Assembly (NCBI GenBank): GCA_036939975.1
Contig: JALLPB010000884.1
Location: forward strand, 1 to 12,369
Length of the DNA stretch: 12,369 nucleotides
Reading direction: 5' to 3'
Source: Cyclostephanos tholiformis
Lineage: Eukaryota > Bacillariophyta > Thalassiosirophyceae > Thalassiosirales > Thalassiosiraceae
The position numbers were made by a program, and so were the translations under genes. Below are positions 1 through 9,353 of the stretch, piece by piece (the first letter of the stretch is position 1; the number at the start of each line of letters is the position of its first letter). The notes under the pieces were generated by a model. The model was not told the DNA's origin and did no database searches. It saw nothing but the letters and a program-made list of their open reading frames with translations.

Positions 1-1
1 A

Positions 2-106
2 TATGATGTTGAAGGGAGATCTTCAAGCTCTCCTATAGATGTACATACTCATGGAAGAACATCAAAGATACATCATAAGGATGTACCAACACCTGTAGAA
101 TCCTAA
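2..106 (+). CDS. Possible 3' end of an ORF cut by the window edge
   Basis: A reading frame is open from the first bases to a TAA at 104-106 (34 codons). It is hydrophilic, rich in Ser, His, Asp and Thr (ending DVPTPVES), and less AT-rich than the DNA just downstream. No domain is recognisable and 34 codons can be open by chance. The reading as the C-terminus of a gene that starts left of the window is only a suggestion. Confidence 0.22.
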   Translation, partial: YDVEGRSSSSPIDVHTHGRTSKIHHKDVPTPVES

Positions 107-499
107 AGGTTGCATCTCACTTTCTAGCTTTGGCCATGGCGATCCACTTCATTTTTAAGCATCCTCACAAGACCAATTAATTGATCTCCAGAATTAAAAT
201 TTTACTTAGATATTTGTACTTAATCTCAGATGTAGTATAATTTTACTCTTTACATTTTAATTTTTTGAATAACAATATAAATGTTTACACAAATTAGTTT
301 ATTCTTAGTAGCAGTTCACTTTTACTAGGGTATTTTATTTTTAACCATAAAATTATACTTTTGTATATAACATTTTACTGCTACTATCAAAGTTTATTGT
401 CATAGACTTGTCCTAACATTTATAGTGATATTACCTAACAATGAACTCCACACACCAACCATATTCTTTTCATCTTCACCTATTTTTACATCTATCCAA
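107..499. other. AT-rich intergenic DNA, no gene seen
   Basis: This stretch is strongly AT-rich, especially 180-420, with stops in all frames and no convincing motif. It lies downstream of the 3' end of the minus-strand gene A and could hold its 3' UTR or the outer edge of the transposon. I found no terminal inverted repeat by eye. Confidence 0.5.
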
Positions 500-2065
500 T
501 CACCTTTTCCACTTTCTTTCATTCTTCACATCCACCTCCTCCTCCTCCTCATCTCCATTCTCCCCTGCATTGTCTTCTTCATCACTATTCTCATCACCAT
601 TCATGCATTCATCCTCCTCAGCAATCTTACTATCTAAGCCTGTATCCTTTCTTAGATTCTCATCATCCAATCTAAAAGACATCTCCTCCACATCATCATA
701 CTTGTCCGAGTGAAATCCATTGTTGTCATCCGAACTGCCATTGTCATTGTCTTCACCACTGTCCCTACTACCATCATCCTTTTTCTTCATTTCAAGGTTT
801 CTCCAATTTGTACTTAGAAGCTCTTTACCTTTCTTGAGATCTCCTTCCAACTTCCAACTCTCCCATCCAATAATTAGTGCACACATTTGCTCTTTATTAC
901 TGTATGCCTACTGCCAAGTTCTCTCTACCTTGCGGAAATACTTCAACCCTTCCTTACTCCACGTTGTTTTCTGAAGCTTCTCTTCTGGCCTTCTCCTGAC
1001 ATGAACAGAGGTTTTGCTTTTGTCTTTTTCATTTGTTCTCTTTCGAACAGAATCTTCTTCCTGCTCCATACCAGCATACCATTTCAACAAAATGACAAAA
1101 GCAATATCGCTTGGAGTAATTAGTTGGAAAAATACTATATTTGCATTGATCTTCATGGTCCTCTTCCAATGTGTGTCTGGATGAATCCGCCGCACATATC
1201 TCATGAAGAACTCATACACCTCGGGCAATCCTTAGTTCTTGTAATTGTCAACGTTTGTCTTGTCAACGAATCCTTGCAGTCTTTCCACTATCTTGTCCAG
1301 TTTTAGGATATTATTATCATCTGCAAATAGGTGGAGGACGTTCAATTTGGTTAGTTCTCATATTAAACATTCTTCAAATCACACTTCATCAAACACATCA
1401 TACTCAGGTATATGTTCTTCAGGTCATTGTTCATGTTCCCCTTCATGTTTACATATTTCATCTGTATTGATGGCACTATCACCCTTTCCCAAATATCATC
1501 CGCTTCATTCCCCTCTGGCAGTGACAGTTTGCACAAGCATATAGACGACAAGCTATCATTTTTATCTGGCTTGTATTTCTGCCATCTGTCCTTGAGGAAT
1601 TTGTATCTTGGAAATCAGAAAACTTGGACGAAGGTATTTATGCTTTCGGAGAAGTTTATCTCCTCACCTGACCACTGCATGTTTTCTCGTATAGGCTTTT
1701 TGGTTGGTTTAGACTTGCTCCTCATGCAATCCACTTCCACCTGTAGTTTCTTTATCATCCGCTCTTTTGCTCTCAGCATTGTTAATAGTTTTTCTTGTGT
1801 AGTGGTTGTTGACACCTTGTTTCCAAATTTTCTTCTGATGACGTTCATCCTCTTCATTTGATTCCATGTCTTCATCTAAGTTTTACTCTGATGATGAAGA
1901 GGACGGTATGCTTCTTCCGCCCATCATCCCTATCTTTCCTCCCCTACCAACAGGACCACTACCTCTCTCGTGCGCCATTGCATTCTGCTTCGTTGGACTT
2001 GTCCTTGATTTTTGACCCGTTTGTGAAGGCATTTTTGTGGGGTTCTTGTTCTGTGTTTTCCCCAT
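500..2065 (-). pseudogene. Gene A: decayed acidic-tail, coiled-coil transposon ORF
   Basis: A continuous minus-strand coding signal can be followed from an ATG at 2065 to a stop at 500-502, through changes of frame. The N-terminus is basic and Gly/Ser/Lys-rich and ends in a Ser run. The frame shifts near 1830-1875 into a Lys/Arg-rich helix with heptad character (LLTMLRAKERMIKKLQVEVD). A folded-looking segment follows (about 1700-1363), interrupted by TGA at 1615-1617 but otherwise continuous (FPRYKFLKDRWQKY, then LSLPEGNEADDIWERV). A second shift near 1357-1363 leads into the part containing TPSDIAFVILL and WSKEGLKYF, with in-frame stops TAA at 1232-1234 and TAG at 908-910. The last 100 or so codons are extremely acidic (DE runs; the CCTCCT repeat at 534-560 encodes Glu). 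I do not know the function. The pattern resembles a repetitive ORF that I associate with diatom genomes, which is recall and not a search result. It diverges from the transposase at 2504 and may belong to the same element. The mix of TGA, TAA, TAG and shifts makes it a pseudogene. Confidence 0.55.
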
Positions 2066-2503
2066 GATATTTAGTGAAACAGTAAGTGTGCTCTTGTTTT
2101 ATGGCCGCTTCAAGCTATGTTCTTTCCTTCAAGTGGCGGTTCAAATCAACTGCAATAATATTTTTTGAACTTACAAGAAGCAGATTGTGTCTCTTAATGA
2201 TGCTTTTTACTATGTAAATAAGTAGTGCATCTTTTTTTCAGTTCAACTTCCCCCAGATTAGCGAGACTTCCCCCATTAAGCAAGATATCTACAGATATTT
2301 TTACGTACAAATCATAATATGTTATCTATAACAAATTTTAAATTATTCAAACAAACGATTATATCTGTTCATAGCATTATATTTCTTTTAGTTACATTTT
2401 AGATTATCTATACAACAGTAAAGGTGCCTCTATGTCAGTAATATTAACCAAAGTAATGGTATATCCACAGCAAGTGGTCTGTTGGTCATTGTTGAAAAAT
2501 AGT
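2066..2503. promoter_or_regulatory. AT-rich divergent intergenic region (possible bidirectional promoter)
   Basis: About 440 bp separate the ATG of gene A (minus) from the ATG of the transposase (plus). The segment is AT-rich, has no coding signal, and contains a short C-rich direct repeat (2246-2275). A shared promoter is inferred from the head-to-head layout only; no TATA box or initiator could be assigned with confidence. Confidence 0.3.
2246..2275. repeat. 10-bp direct repeat ACTTCCCCCA x2
   Basis: ACTTCCCCCA occurs at 2246-2255 and again at 2266-2275, exactly 20 bp apart, in otherwise AT-rich DNA between two divergent ORFs. A 20-bp period puts both copies on roughly the same face of the helix, as for paired protein-binding sites. 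This could also be a chance C-rich patch. Confidence 0.4.
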
Positions 2504-5327
2504 ATGTCGACTGAAACAACGTTTCAGTGCCCCAATTGCCAACAATTGGTTTTAAAGCAGCGTAGTCTTAAGCTTCATTTACCATCATGTCGACAGATGC
2601 ATTTAGCGGTGGATAAATCTCATCATCAACTAAATTATCATCTGCTCTGATTGTCTCACAATGTGTACAAGTGTCATTGTTAAATGACAATGAATATTCA
2701 TATGGTGCTATAGATGACAGCAATGATGATGACAATGTTGACAGTAACTTTTCTTCAACTAATTCATCCATCTCTTTAGATGTTTTTGATAATGCCAACC
2801 AGTTCCTTAATGATTATGAAGAAGCACAACAACAAAAGAATACAGCAGCTTAAAAATTGCAAATAAAGCTCAATCATTTGATCAATATCAATAAAGCACC
2901 ACTCAAACTATATGATGACATTGTCAATTTGTTTAACAAGTACATTTTCTCTGAAAATTTTGATAGATATGCCTGATTGAAGAGTCGCAAGTCATTTATC
3001 AAAGCCAATGAAACAACATACAATGTTACTCACCTACGACCAATGATGAAGAATGTTGTCTTGACTGATGGTGCAGAAGTTACCATACCAGTTTTTGATG
3101 CCAAGTCAATGATATTGGACTAGATTACAAATCCAGTCACTATGAACGAATGAAACATAGCATCTGGATATGACATATTTACGGGTAATGTTTATGAGAC
3201 ATTACCCCAAAATCAATGATATGGAGAAATTCACACGGGGAACAAGTGGTTGCCAGCAAGAAACCCTTATTGTTCTAATACTGGCGATACGGTTAATGAA
3301 ATGCCTCTTGCCATGATCATTTTGGTGACAAGTCACACACTGACATGCATGGGTCACTATCTCTCACACCCATCATATTTATGCTATCATTGTTCAATTG
3401 ATTGGCAAGAAACACATCAAACTTCTGGAGTCCAATTTCTTATATTCCCAACTTTGAGTTATGGAAAGAACAAAGCAGATAAGAGAGATACTAAGGATAA
3501 GGTTCAGGATGAGCACATCTGTTTGTCTGTAGCATTTGAGTCAATAAAGGACATTCATCAGATGGGTGTTTTTTGCGATGGTTATGGGCAGGGCTGTGAA
3601 AGTTAAGGTTTGGATACATTACTTCATAGGTGACACAGAAGGATTCAACAAATGGCTTGGTCATTATCCAGGTAACGAAAGACAGATATGTCAACCCTAT
3701 TGCGATTGTCAATGTGGGTTTGATGATTTAAGGAATCCTAATCCTTTGTGTGTCAATGTTATGCTTGAGGAAATTCACCAAGCAAAGCGAATTAAGAGAA
3801 ATAATTACAATAACGGCCTTGTCCTACTGAAGTCTATGTCATGGTATGATATCAACAATGCTCTTATCTCCAAGCATCCTCCTTTATCTGACAAATAACA
3901 TGGTCCAAACCTTGCTATGCCACTGGAATTATTATATGCATCTGAAAATGGTCTCATAAAATATATATTCAAATCATTATGTGATCACATCGGTTCAGGC
4001 AAACATCATGATGACATAGATATGCAACATGTCAGGATGTACATGATCATCATATGTCAGAGCGAGCGTAATTTTCTGCGTGGAGCAATGAGAAATGGAA
4101 TTAAAGATGGGACAAAGTGTCAGGCAGAGAAGAGGAAGGGGAACTTATTCCTATTGTTGTGTATAGCATATACAACCAATGGAGGTGAAAAGTTACAAAG
4201 GGCTCTAAGGCATACATAACTACACCAATGGAAGAAATTCTTGGATTTCCTCAAGCTGTACCTATCAATGGAGGAGTGGTTTCATGTTTGTAACAGAAAG
4301 GAGGAAGTTGCTTATTCTAGGAATATGATTGCTTAGGTGTTGTGGATGTTGCAAGAATTGTTTCCTAGAGGGGAAGGAACCAATGGTTACTGTATTCCAA
4401 AGATGCATGCCATGACAAAATTTATGTTCTACATTCAAAGGCACGGAAGCGCAATGAACTTTTTTGGAGGACTGGGTGAGTCTGCACACAAGTTCTTTGT
4501 AACGGCACCAGGATTAAAAACTCAACGGAGAGTGCAGAAGTTTGCTGTGCAAACTGCAAACCAATACTATGATGTCATGGTAACTCAATATGCATTGCAA
4601 TCGATAGAACTACATCATGACCAAGAAAGTATTCTACCAGATGAACAAGCTACAGAAAACAGTGACAATGTGACTGTACAATTGTCTGGAAAATATTCAC
4701 TGAATGTAACTCATGCAGTTCTTCAGTCAATGTTAGATGGCAATAAGATACATGTCCATTGGCACAGTGATAAACAAGGTGTTAAGAAAAATAATGACAG
4801 ATACAGTTTGGATGGTCAACTTGTGGGTTTTGTTGTAAGAAAACTCAACAGGATGGAACCAAATGAGTCAGACAATGTATATCATTAAGAAGGATACACA
4901 AAGATCATGACAAAGACTGATGATGGAAATAAAATTCTGCTGTATGATGTGCATCCATACTTTCAAGGTAGAGAATGGTATGACTGGGTATATGTTCACT
5001 TTGAGGAATTTAATGCTTCTGGAGATGCAATTGAGATTTACTATCCAGAAAGAATTCTAGGTTTTATTATGATAAATAACATCACAGAAGCAGTTGTACA
5101 CTGTGCTGAGAAGCCTGTTAATTGGAGTGATGTGGAGGATAGTTTTATTGTGAGAACAAAACTCGGATATAGTGATGAGATTTCAATAGTGTCAGTACCA
5201 ATATCATCATTGGGTCTATCCATTATGCGCCATACCTGATTATGGATCAGAGAATTCATCATACATTATTGTCCTTCCAAAGCATAATTGGAGTTGGTAT
5301 TTTGGGAATAAAATTGAACAACAATAA
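2504..5327 (+). pseudogene. Plavaka-like DNA transposase, decayed
   Basis: This is a transposase that would cut and paste its own element in the nucleus. The start ATG at 2504 precedes a zinc finger (C-x2-C-x12-H-x3-C; CPNC...LKLHLPSC). An acidic Asn/Asp/Ser linker follows after a frame change near 2640. The central part has LKLYDDIVNLFNKY, IIFGDKSHTDMHG (frame 3, from 3321) and WIHYFIGDTEG with LGHYPGN (frame 2). The C-terminal part has IPKMHAMTKFM, then FGGLGESAHKFF followed by TQRR. The last two resemble the Plavaka pattern of LHS...TE..H...K..RR, so the GES/H residues may be catalytic. The tail contains REWYDWVYVHFEEF and, after a shift near 5210, WSWYFGNK, ending at TAA 5325-5327. Frame shifts are visible near 2640, 3320, 3455, 3569-3574 (a T6 run) and 5210. 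In-frame stops are at 2851, 3896 (TAA where Tyr is expected before HGPN), 4217, 4334 and 4886, plus several between 2860 and 3230. The full product would be about 930 residues. The Plavaka assignment is family knowledge applied by eye. Confidence 0.72.
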
Positions 5328-5349
5328 TAACTTCTCAAAACTACAAGTT

Positions 5350-6633
5350 TTATTTGATGTATTGATCTGCTAATTGATGTTGAGATGGTAACAATTGCTG
5401 TCTTCAAGTACATTGAAACACACATAAGGTGATCTTCATGCTTGCAGCAAGATGAAATACAATGTGGAATCAATGGGTTGAACAATAAATAATCTCCAGG
5501 ATGGAGAGGAACAGCAATCCCAAAATTTGGAAAGCAAAAATAAACAATCACGTCATCATTGAGATGATAATTTTCTTTTCCTTCGAGAAAAACCTGAGAA
5601 ATGCTCATTGTAAAATCTTGGTCTGTGTGACATCTGAGAAAAATGTTAGTGCCAAATGCTATTCCACCAATCTACTTTGCACTAGTAGATTTGGGGTTAC
5701 TTGCTGTGAAAGTCTTGAAAAGAACAGCATTCTTTGCATGATGAATATGACTAAGTACCTGGTGATCAGCTATGGTCTTAAAGGACTCTTCAGCCCTATG
5801 CATTAGCCACAACAATGACTCCCAATGGTGAGTTGGGAGTTTGTCCATGAATGAGGGATGATTATGAACTTTCTGGCTGTTCCTGGATACCTGAGGTCTA
5901 ACACATGCATACCGGGGGAGCTTGCCAAAATTAGTGAATACACGTTTCTTGTTGCTACGACAGAGAAGTGAACGGAGATTTTTGCAGGCTCAAAGTGCCT
6001 CATATATTTTGACTAATCCACATTGTCAATGATGTCAAGTGAAATATTGAGAGGTAAATGAATGAATGGCAGACAGCCATCAATACGGCAGAAGGTAAGA
6101 CCAATGTCCCCTCGTATATCATCTTGAATATGAAGATCTAATACATGATGACATCTCCAATTGATGTTTTTAGGAGGAGTTATCATAGGACAAGAAGAAT
6201 CACCTCCATCAAAAACAATAATGTTGCCCTTGATGTCATCAGTTGAGAAGGTTAAATTGTCTGGCAATGAAACAACTTTGAGAAGTAGGCATTGCTGTTT
6301 TTGGAGCTTTTTCTTTGCATGGCAAAATCAACGATGACAAATGGGACCTGAAATACCATCAGTTAAGTGAGTAATGGTGCCACACTGAGTGCATCAGGAA
6401 CAGCTTGATTTTTTTGGGGAATATATGTGGAACCATGAATTTTAAGGAATACAAACATCATGCAAGGAAAGTGGTTGTAGATTTGGATGATTGGCGGGTG
6501 ATACAGCACCAGCATTGCAGCTAGACCCCAACAACACACTACTGTGAATTGAGGGGGGGTAGTGAACACTATCGCTGATGCCTGATGTCAAACAAAAATC
6601 ATCTAAATGTAAATCATCTTCAAGAGGATGAGT
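5350..6633 (-). pseudogene. Putative Fe(II)/2-oxoglutarate dioxygenase-like transposon ORF, decayed
   Basis: The minus strand carries a coherent but broken frame. It is open from just after a TGA at 6634-6636. It passes a Cys/His cluster (CTQCG at about 6390, CHR and FCH at about 6330) that could be a zinc-binding module. A region containing LPDNLTFSTDDIKGN follows, then a shift near 5990-6000 into a long helical segment and the core. The core has CHTDQDF (His 5627-5629, Asp 5621-5623), then YFCFPNFGIAVPL, HPGDYLLFN and IPHC (His 5462-5464), then MYLKTAIV. HxD, then a hydrophobic strand with PGD, then a distal His is the facial triad layout of the double-stranded beta-helix oxygenases (TET/JBP, AlkB, prolyl hydroxylases). 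Substrate is unknown; nucleic acid would fit the context. Stops: TAA 6442-6444, TGA 6394-6396, TGA 6328-6330, TAG 6013-6015, TAG 5672-5674 (probably a former Trp codon). With a last shift the frame ends LADQYIK then TAA at 5350-5352, 22 bp beyond the transposase stop. Without it, the frame overlaps the transposase to 5240. Confidence 0.55.
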
Positions 6634-6644
6634 TCAAACAGCTG
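6632..6644. repeat. Target-site duplication, left copy
   Basis: GTTCAAACAGCTG is identical to 10312-10324. The match stops sharply on both sides (A versus T before, T versus G after). The two copies bracket the non-LTR retrotransposon, as expected for a duplication made by target-primed reverse transcription. Confidence 0.92.
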
Positions 6645-6870
6645 TGTGTGTGTTAATTTGTCCTCCGGCGGAAAAGGCTGTTTCCAATACTAAGGCTTAC
6701 CAAAGCCTGCTGGATGTGCCCCCCCCACCTAGGAACTTGACTACTAAGATTAAAACTAAACTAGGGGTCACACCCTATAACCCATTGTCTAAGTACCACC
6801 CATGCTCCTCCTCCAATGAGGCTAGGTGTGAACCACATTCGATGAAGGTGAAAACAGCAGGTATGGTCCA
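6645..6870 (-). other. 3' UTR of the retrotransposon with (CA)n tail
   Basis: This is the stretch between the stop of the C-terminal domain (6871-6873) and the left target duplication. On the element strand it ends AATTAACACACACA rather than in poly(A). It holds a C/G homopolymer (from about 6719) and a small hairpin (6693-6708). Simple-repeat 3' ends of this kind are known in several non-LTR clades and mark where reverse transcription begins. Confidence 0.7.
6693..6708 (-). other. Small 3' UTR hairpin
   Basis: AGGCTT and AAGCCT form a perfect 6-bp stem with a 4-base loop (ACCA), about 50 bases from the element's 3' end. In some LINE elements a 3' stem-loop is recognised by the reverse transcriptase. 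That role is inferred here from position alone; a stem this short can arise by chance. Confidence 0.3.
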
Positions 6871-7690
6871 TCACTCGTCCGATCCAGTTGCATCCGCAAT
6901 GTCCAGGTCCATCTTTTGCTCCCACCACCAACGATGCGGCACAGCACCTCGCCTCTGCTCGCCTTGCCTGCATTCGTCGAGAATTGGGCGGGTGGCCACA
7001 TACGTGGCAATCGTCTGCCAACGAGTCTCGATGTAGTAGGCAACAGTACAAGGTCCGCACTCATCCAACACATCCTCCAACTTTGGGTATATCCACGCAT
7101 TCCCCGGGCCGCGATGTGGTTTATGCAGGCGTGCCATTTGGTAGGCGGCACGAATGTGGAATCCTTCCAAACAGGCAAGTGCCGTCGGGGAGAGGACCCA
7201 TATCTTGCTGCTGTAGAGTAGCACGGCCTGGACAACTGCCGTGTAAAACTTGGCAGCGACCCGAGGGGGAGTGTGTTCACCCTGTAGTACCTGGCCCACT
7301 CGGGACCATGTGGCATGGGCTTTGCGTATCTGAGCATGAACTGCCTGGATGTCGTCATCATCCTGGGCAAGTAGGCGGCCGAGATATTTGAAAACCTCCA
7401 CTCTTTCCAACACATCACCTTGGATTGAAAACTGCTTGCGAAGGGCGAGAGCCAATTGGACTGCCGCCTTGCATTGCTGCTTCCGTTCCACCCCAACTTG
7501 ACACTCCCTCGTAGTGTAGTGTCGGGCGGGGTAAAAGGGATTTACCTGCATGCCTCACCGATAGCATCACTGATATTTCCCTTCGGATGGGATCACAACC
7601 AAGTCCTGGGGATGGACATCCCTGAAGTGGCGGCGTAGATTCCAGCCATCGTTTAGAACGCCCTCACACCATGGGAAGGGTGGTGTAGGT
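6871..7690 (-). pseudogene. Zinc-finger and C-terminal domain of the non-LTR polyprotein (shifted frame, two TGA stops)
   Basis: This continues the reverse-transcriptase polyprotein after a frame change at about 7665-7695. It starts with a finger-like segment (FPWCEGVLNDGWNLRRHF then DVH) in which the first expected Cys is Phe. A third finger-like segment is broken: CYR, then TGA (7555-7557) where a Cys would be expected, GMQVNP, then HYTTREC. Another TGA lies at 7567-7569. From 7551 the frame is clean for 226 codons: LALRKQFSIQGDVLERVEVF, KYLGRLLAQDDDD, FYTAVVQAVLLYSSKIWVL, LEGFHIRAAYQMA, then a Trp-rich end (RWWWEQKMDLD), with stop at 6871-6873. The YLGR, LLYSSKIW and FHIRAAYQMA blocks are typical of the region after the RT thumb in APE-type LINEs, probably used in RNA or DNA binding during target-primed reverse transcription. 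Confidence 0.85.
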
Positions 7691-9009
7691 CGCAGGAGGG
7701 CGGTCCTGTAGGAGCTCTTCAGGGACAACTTGCACTTGATAGATATCGTGGACATCGGCAAGATGGCGGCCGAGGGAGCTCGCTAACATAATCCGCCCAC
7801 ACTGGCGGCACTCCACCTGTCGAGCATTCCATTCGGCCGCCAAGACGCGGCCGCACATCATCCGGCGGTAGGAGTCGAATGGGAGTTGAATCCTGATTCT
7901 GCCCGGTGTGCAGATCATGACTTGGGTCTTCTTCGTGTTGGTTAGGAGTCCCACCCATCCAAAAAGGTCCACAAGGATGGAAAGGGCTCGCTGAAGGAAG
8001 TCGGGATCTCGCGAGGCGAGATACACATCATCGACATAGAAGATTGCGAAGATGGTTGCAGTGAGTTCGCCCAACTCTGCAACTTCATAGTCGACTTGAG
8101 TCCTCAGGAGGTGGAACCACTCGCGGACGATGGCATCGACCAGGATGTTGAACAGCCTGGCGGATAGTGGGCCGCCCTGAGTAACACCGCATCCAGCCTT
8201 GAAGGGCTGGCCGTAGTTGCCAGAGGAGCGGCACACCATGATGGCGTCTCGCCAGTAGGTCCGGATGAGCCGTGCCATCTTTGGGCCAGCTCCATACCCC
8301 TCCAGGAGCATGAGGCATCGATCCCAATCAACCACATCAAAGGCTTTACTGAGGTCAAGGAAGACTCCGTAAAATGGCTTCAGCTCAAGATAAGCGAGCT
8401 GGTGAGCCAATTTGGCTTTGATGACCGCGGTTCCAGTGCTGCGGTGCGCACGGCACCCGTGAAGTGTGTCATTCAGGCCGATCTTTGCCAGCTGCAGATC
8501 TATGATCCGCTCCAGCACCTTCCAGATCGGCTTGAAGAGACCGATACCACGGAAGTCCCCGCCGCCCTTTGGGATCAAAACGACGATGATCCAGAGGAGC
8601 TGGCGGGGGATCATGCCTGTGGTCCAAACAGTCTGGACCAGCTGAACGAACAAACGCCAGTTATCCCCAGCGGTAGAGTTGGTTGGTGCATTGGGATGTT
8701 CTTCCTCGCGGATGCCACGTAGCCACGCTTTGACGCGTTCTGCGCACATGCCGGAGGCACCAGGAGCTCGGCCATTTAATAGGTTGGCCGCGGCATGGCG
8801 GATTTCATCATCAGATGGCGCATCATCACGGATCGGGATGGGTGGGACATTGACAGGAAGGGGGTCCCCAGGGGACTGTCGTTGCCTGTACAAATCCACC
8901 CGCTCGTCCATCTGACAATCCATCGTCTGACGGCAGGGCTTTGCCTGCGTCCCCGTTGCAGCGCGGTACCACACCTTGAGGTGGCAGAATGCCTCCTTGA
9001 TGTTCCCCC
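7664..9009 (-). CDS. Reverse transcriptase of the non-LTR retrotransposon
   Basis: RNA-dependent DNA polymerase that copies the element RNA onto nicked chromosomal DNA. The frame is open from the shift in the C6/G6 run at 9005-9010; the first ATG is at 8974 but is probably internal (the codons before it, IKEAFCHLKV, fit the preceding linker). Counting from that ATG: VVLIPKGGGDFRGIGLFKPI (about 131-150), HGCRAHRSTGTA (172-183), motif A FLDLSKAFD (205-213), motif B GVTQGGPLSARLFN (263-276), motif C FYVDD (312-316) with both catalytic Asp, motif D region GLLTNTKKTQV (342-352). A zinc finger C-x2-C-x11-H-x4-H follows at 389-409 (CRQC...HLADVH). The frame ends at TGA 7664-7666 within the next finger, whose remainder continues in another frame. 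The catalytic core itself has no stop. Identification as a non-LTR RT is secure. Confidence 0.96.
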
Positions 9010-9353
9010 CGCTAACTCCATCTCAATTGCATCCCCCACTCTCGCCGCTCGAGCGGCCCGATCACTGGCAAGGGAGGAGCGTATCCGACGGGTAAGACGG
9101 CACCCTCCGGTCTGGCAGAGATGGCCAGAGCGGCGGAGCATCGCCCGGTGCTCAATTAGGGTCCACGTCTCTGCAGATATCCAATCAAGCCGCGCCCGTG
9201 TTGATTTCCCCTCTTGTTCGCACGTCTTCCGTAGCTCTCCGAATGCCCACGTGAGGTCATCCTGCTCTTCTGGCAAGGGAAGAGTAAGGGGGAGCGTCCG
9301 GCAATCATGACGATATGCCTTGAGCCGCCCGGCCCGCCCCCTCGATATTAGAC
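9005..9353 (-). pseudogene. Endonuclease-RT linker in a shifted frame
   Basis: Between the endonuclease frame and the RT frame the coding signal runs in a third frame: RGRAGRLKAYRHDCRTLPL, LPLPEEQDDLTWAFGELRK, then a basic helical stretch up to GDAIEMELAGG. The segment joins the endonuclease end (DHCAVV) on one side and the RT start (IKEAFCHLKV) on the other with no residues obviously missing, so two single-base-type frame changes explain it. One sits in the six-base C run at 9005-9010. The linker is a normal part of EN-RT polyproteins; it has no catalytic motif. Confidence 0.8.

Larger units (their letters stand above)
500..6631. mobile_element. Proposed composite DNA transposon remnant (gene A, transposase, dioxygenase)
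   Basis: Three decayed ORFs lie in a compact layout: gene A and the transposase head-to-head, the transposase and the dioxygenase-like frame tail-to-tail. All have similar AT-rich composition and comparable decay. The Plavaka-like transposase marks the region as mobile DNA. Treating all three as one element is inference. No terminal inverted repeats or outer target duplication were found by eye, so the ends are unknown, and the right part may continue to about 11035 beyond the retrotransposon insertion. Separate nested elements remain possible. Confidence 0.4.

Noticed and set aside
425..974. Several plus-strand open frames rich in Ser, Leu, Phe and Pro
   Set aside because: They are antisense shadows of the acidic Glu/Asp-rich tail of gene A; the CCTCCT repeat creates artificial Ser/Leu runs.
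3250..3606. A stand-alone 118-residue gene
   Set aside because: It is a segment of the transposase between two frame changes. The conserved part at 3321-3450 is read in a different frame (FGDKSHTDMHG), so the middle of this frame is out of register.
7555..7569. TGA read as an amino acid (recoding)
   Set aside because: One TGA falls on an expected Cys, but TAA and TAG also interrupt neighbouring frames together with frame shifts, so ordinary decay is simpler.
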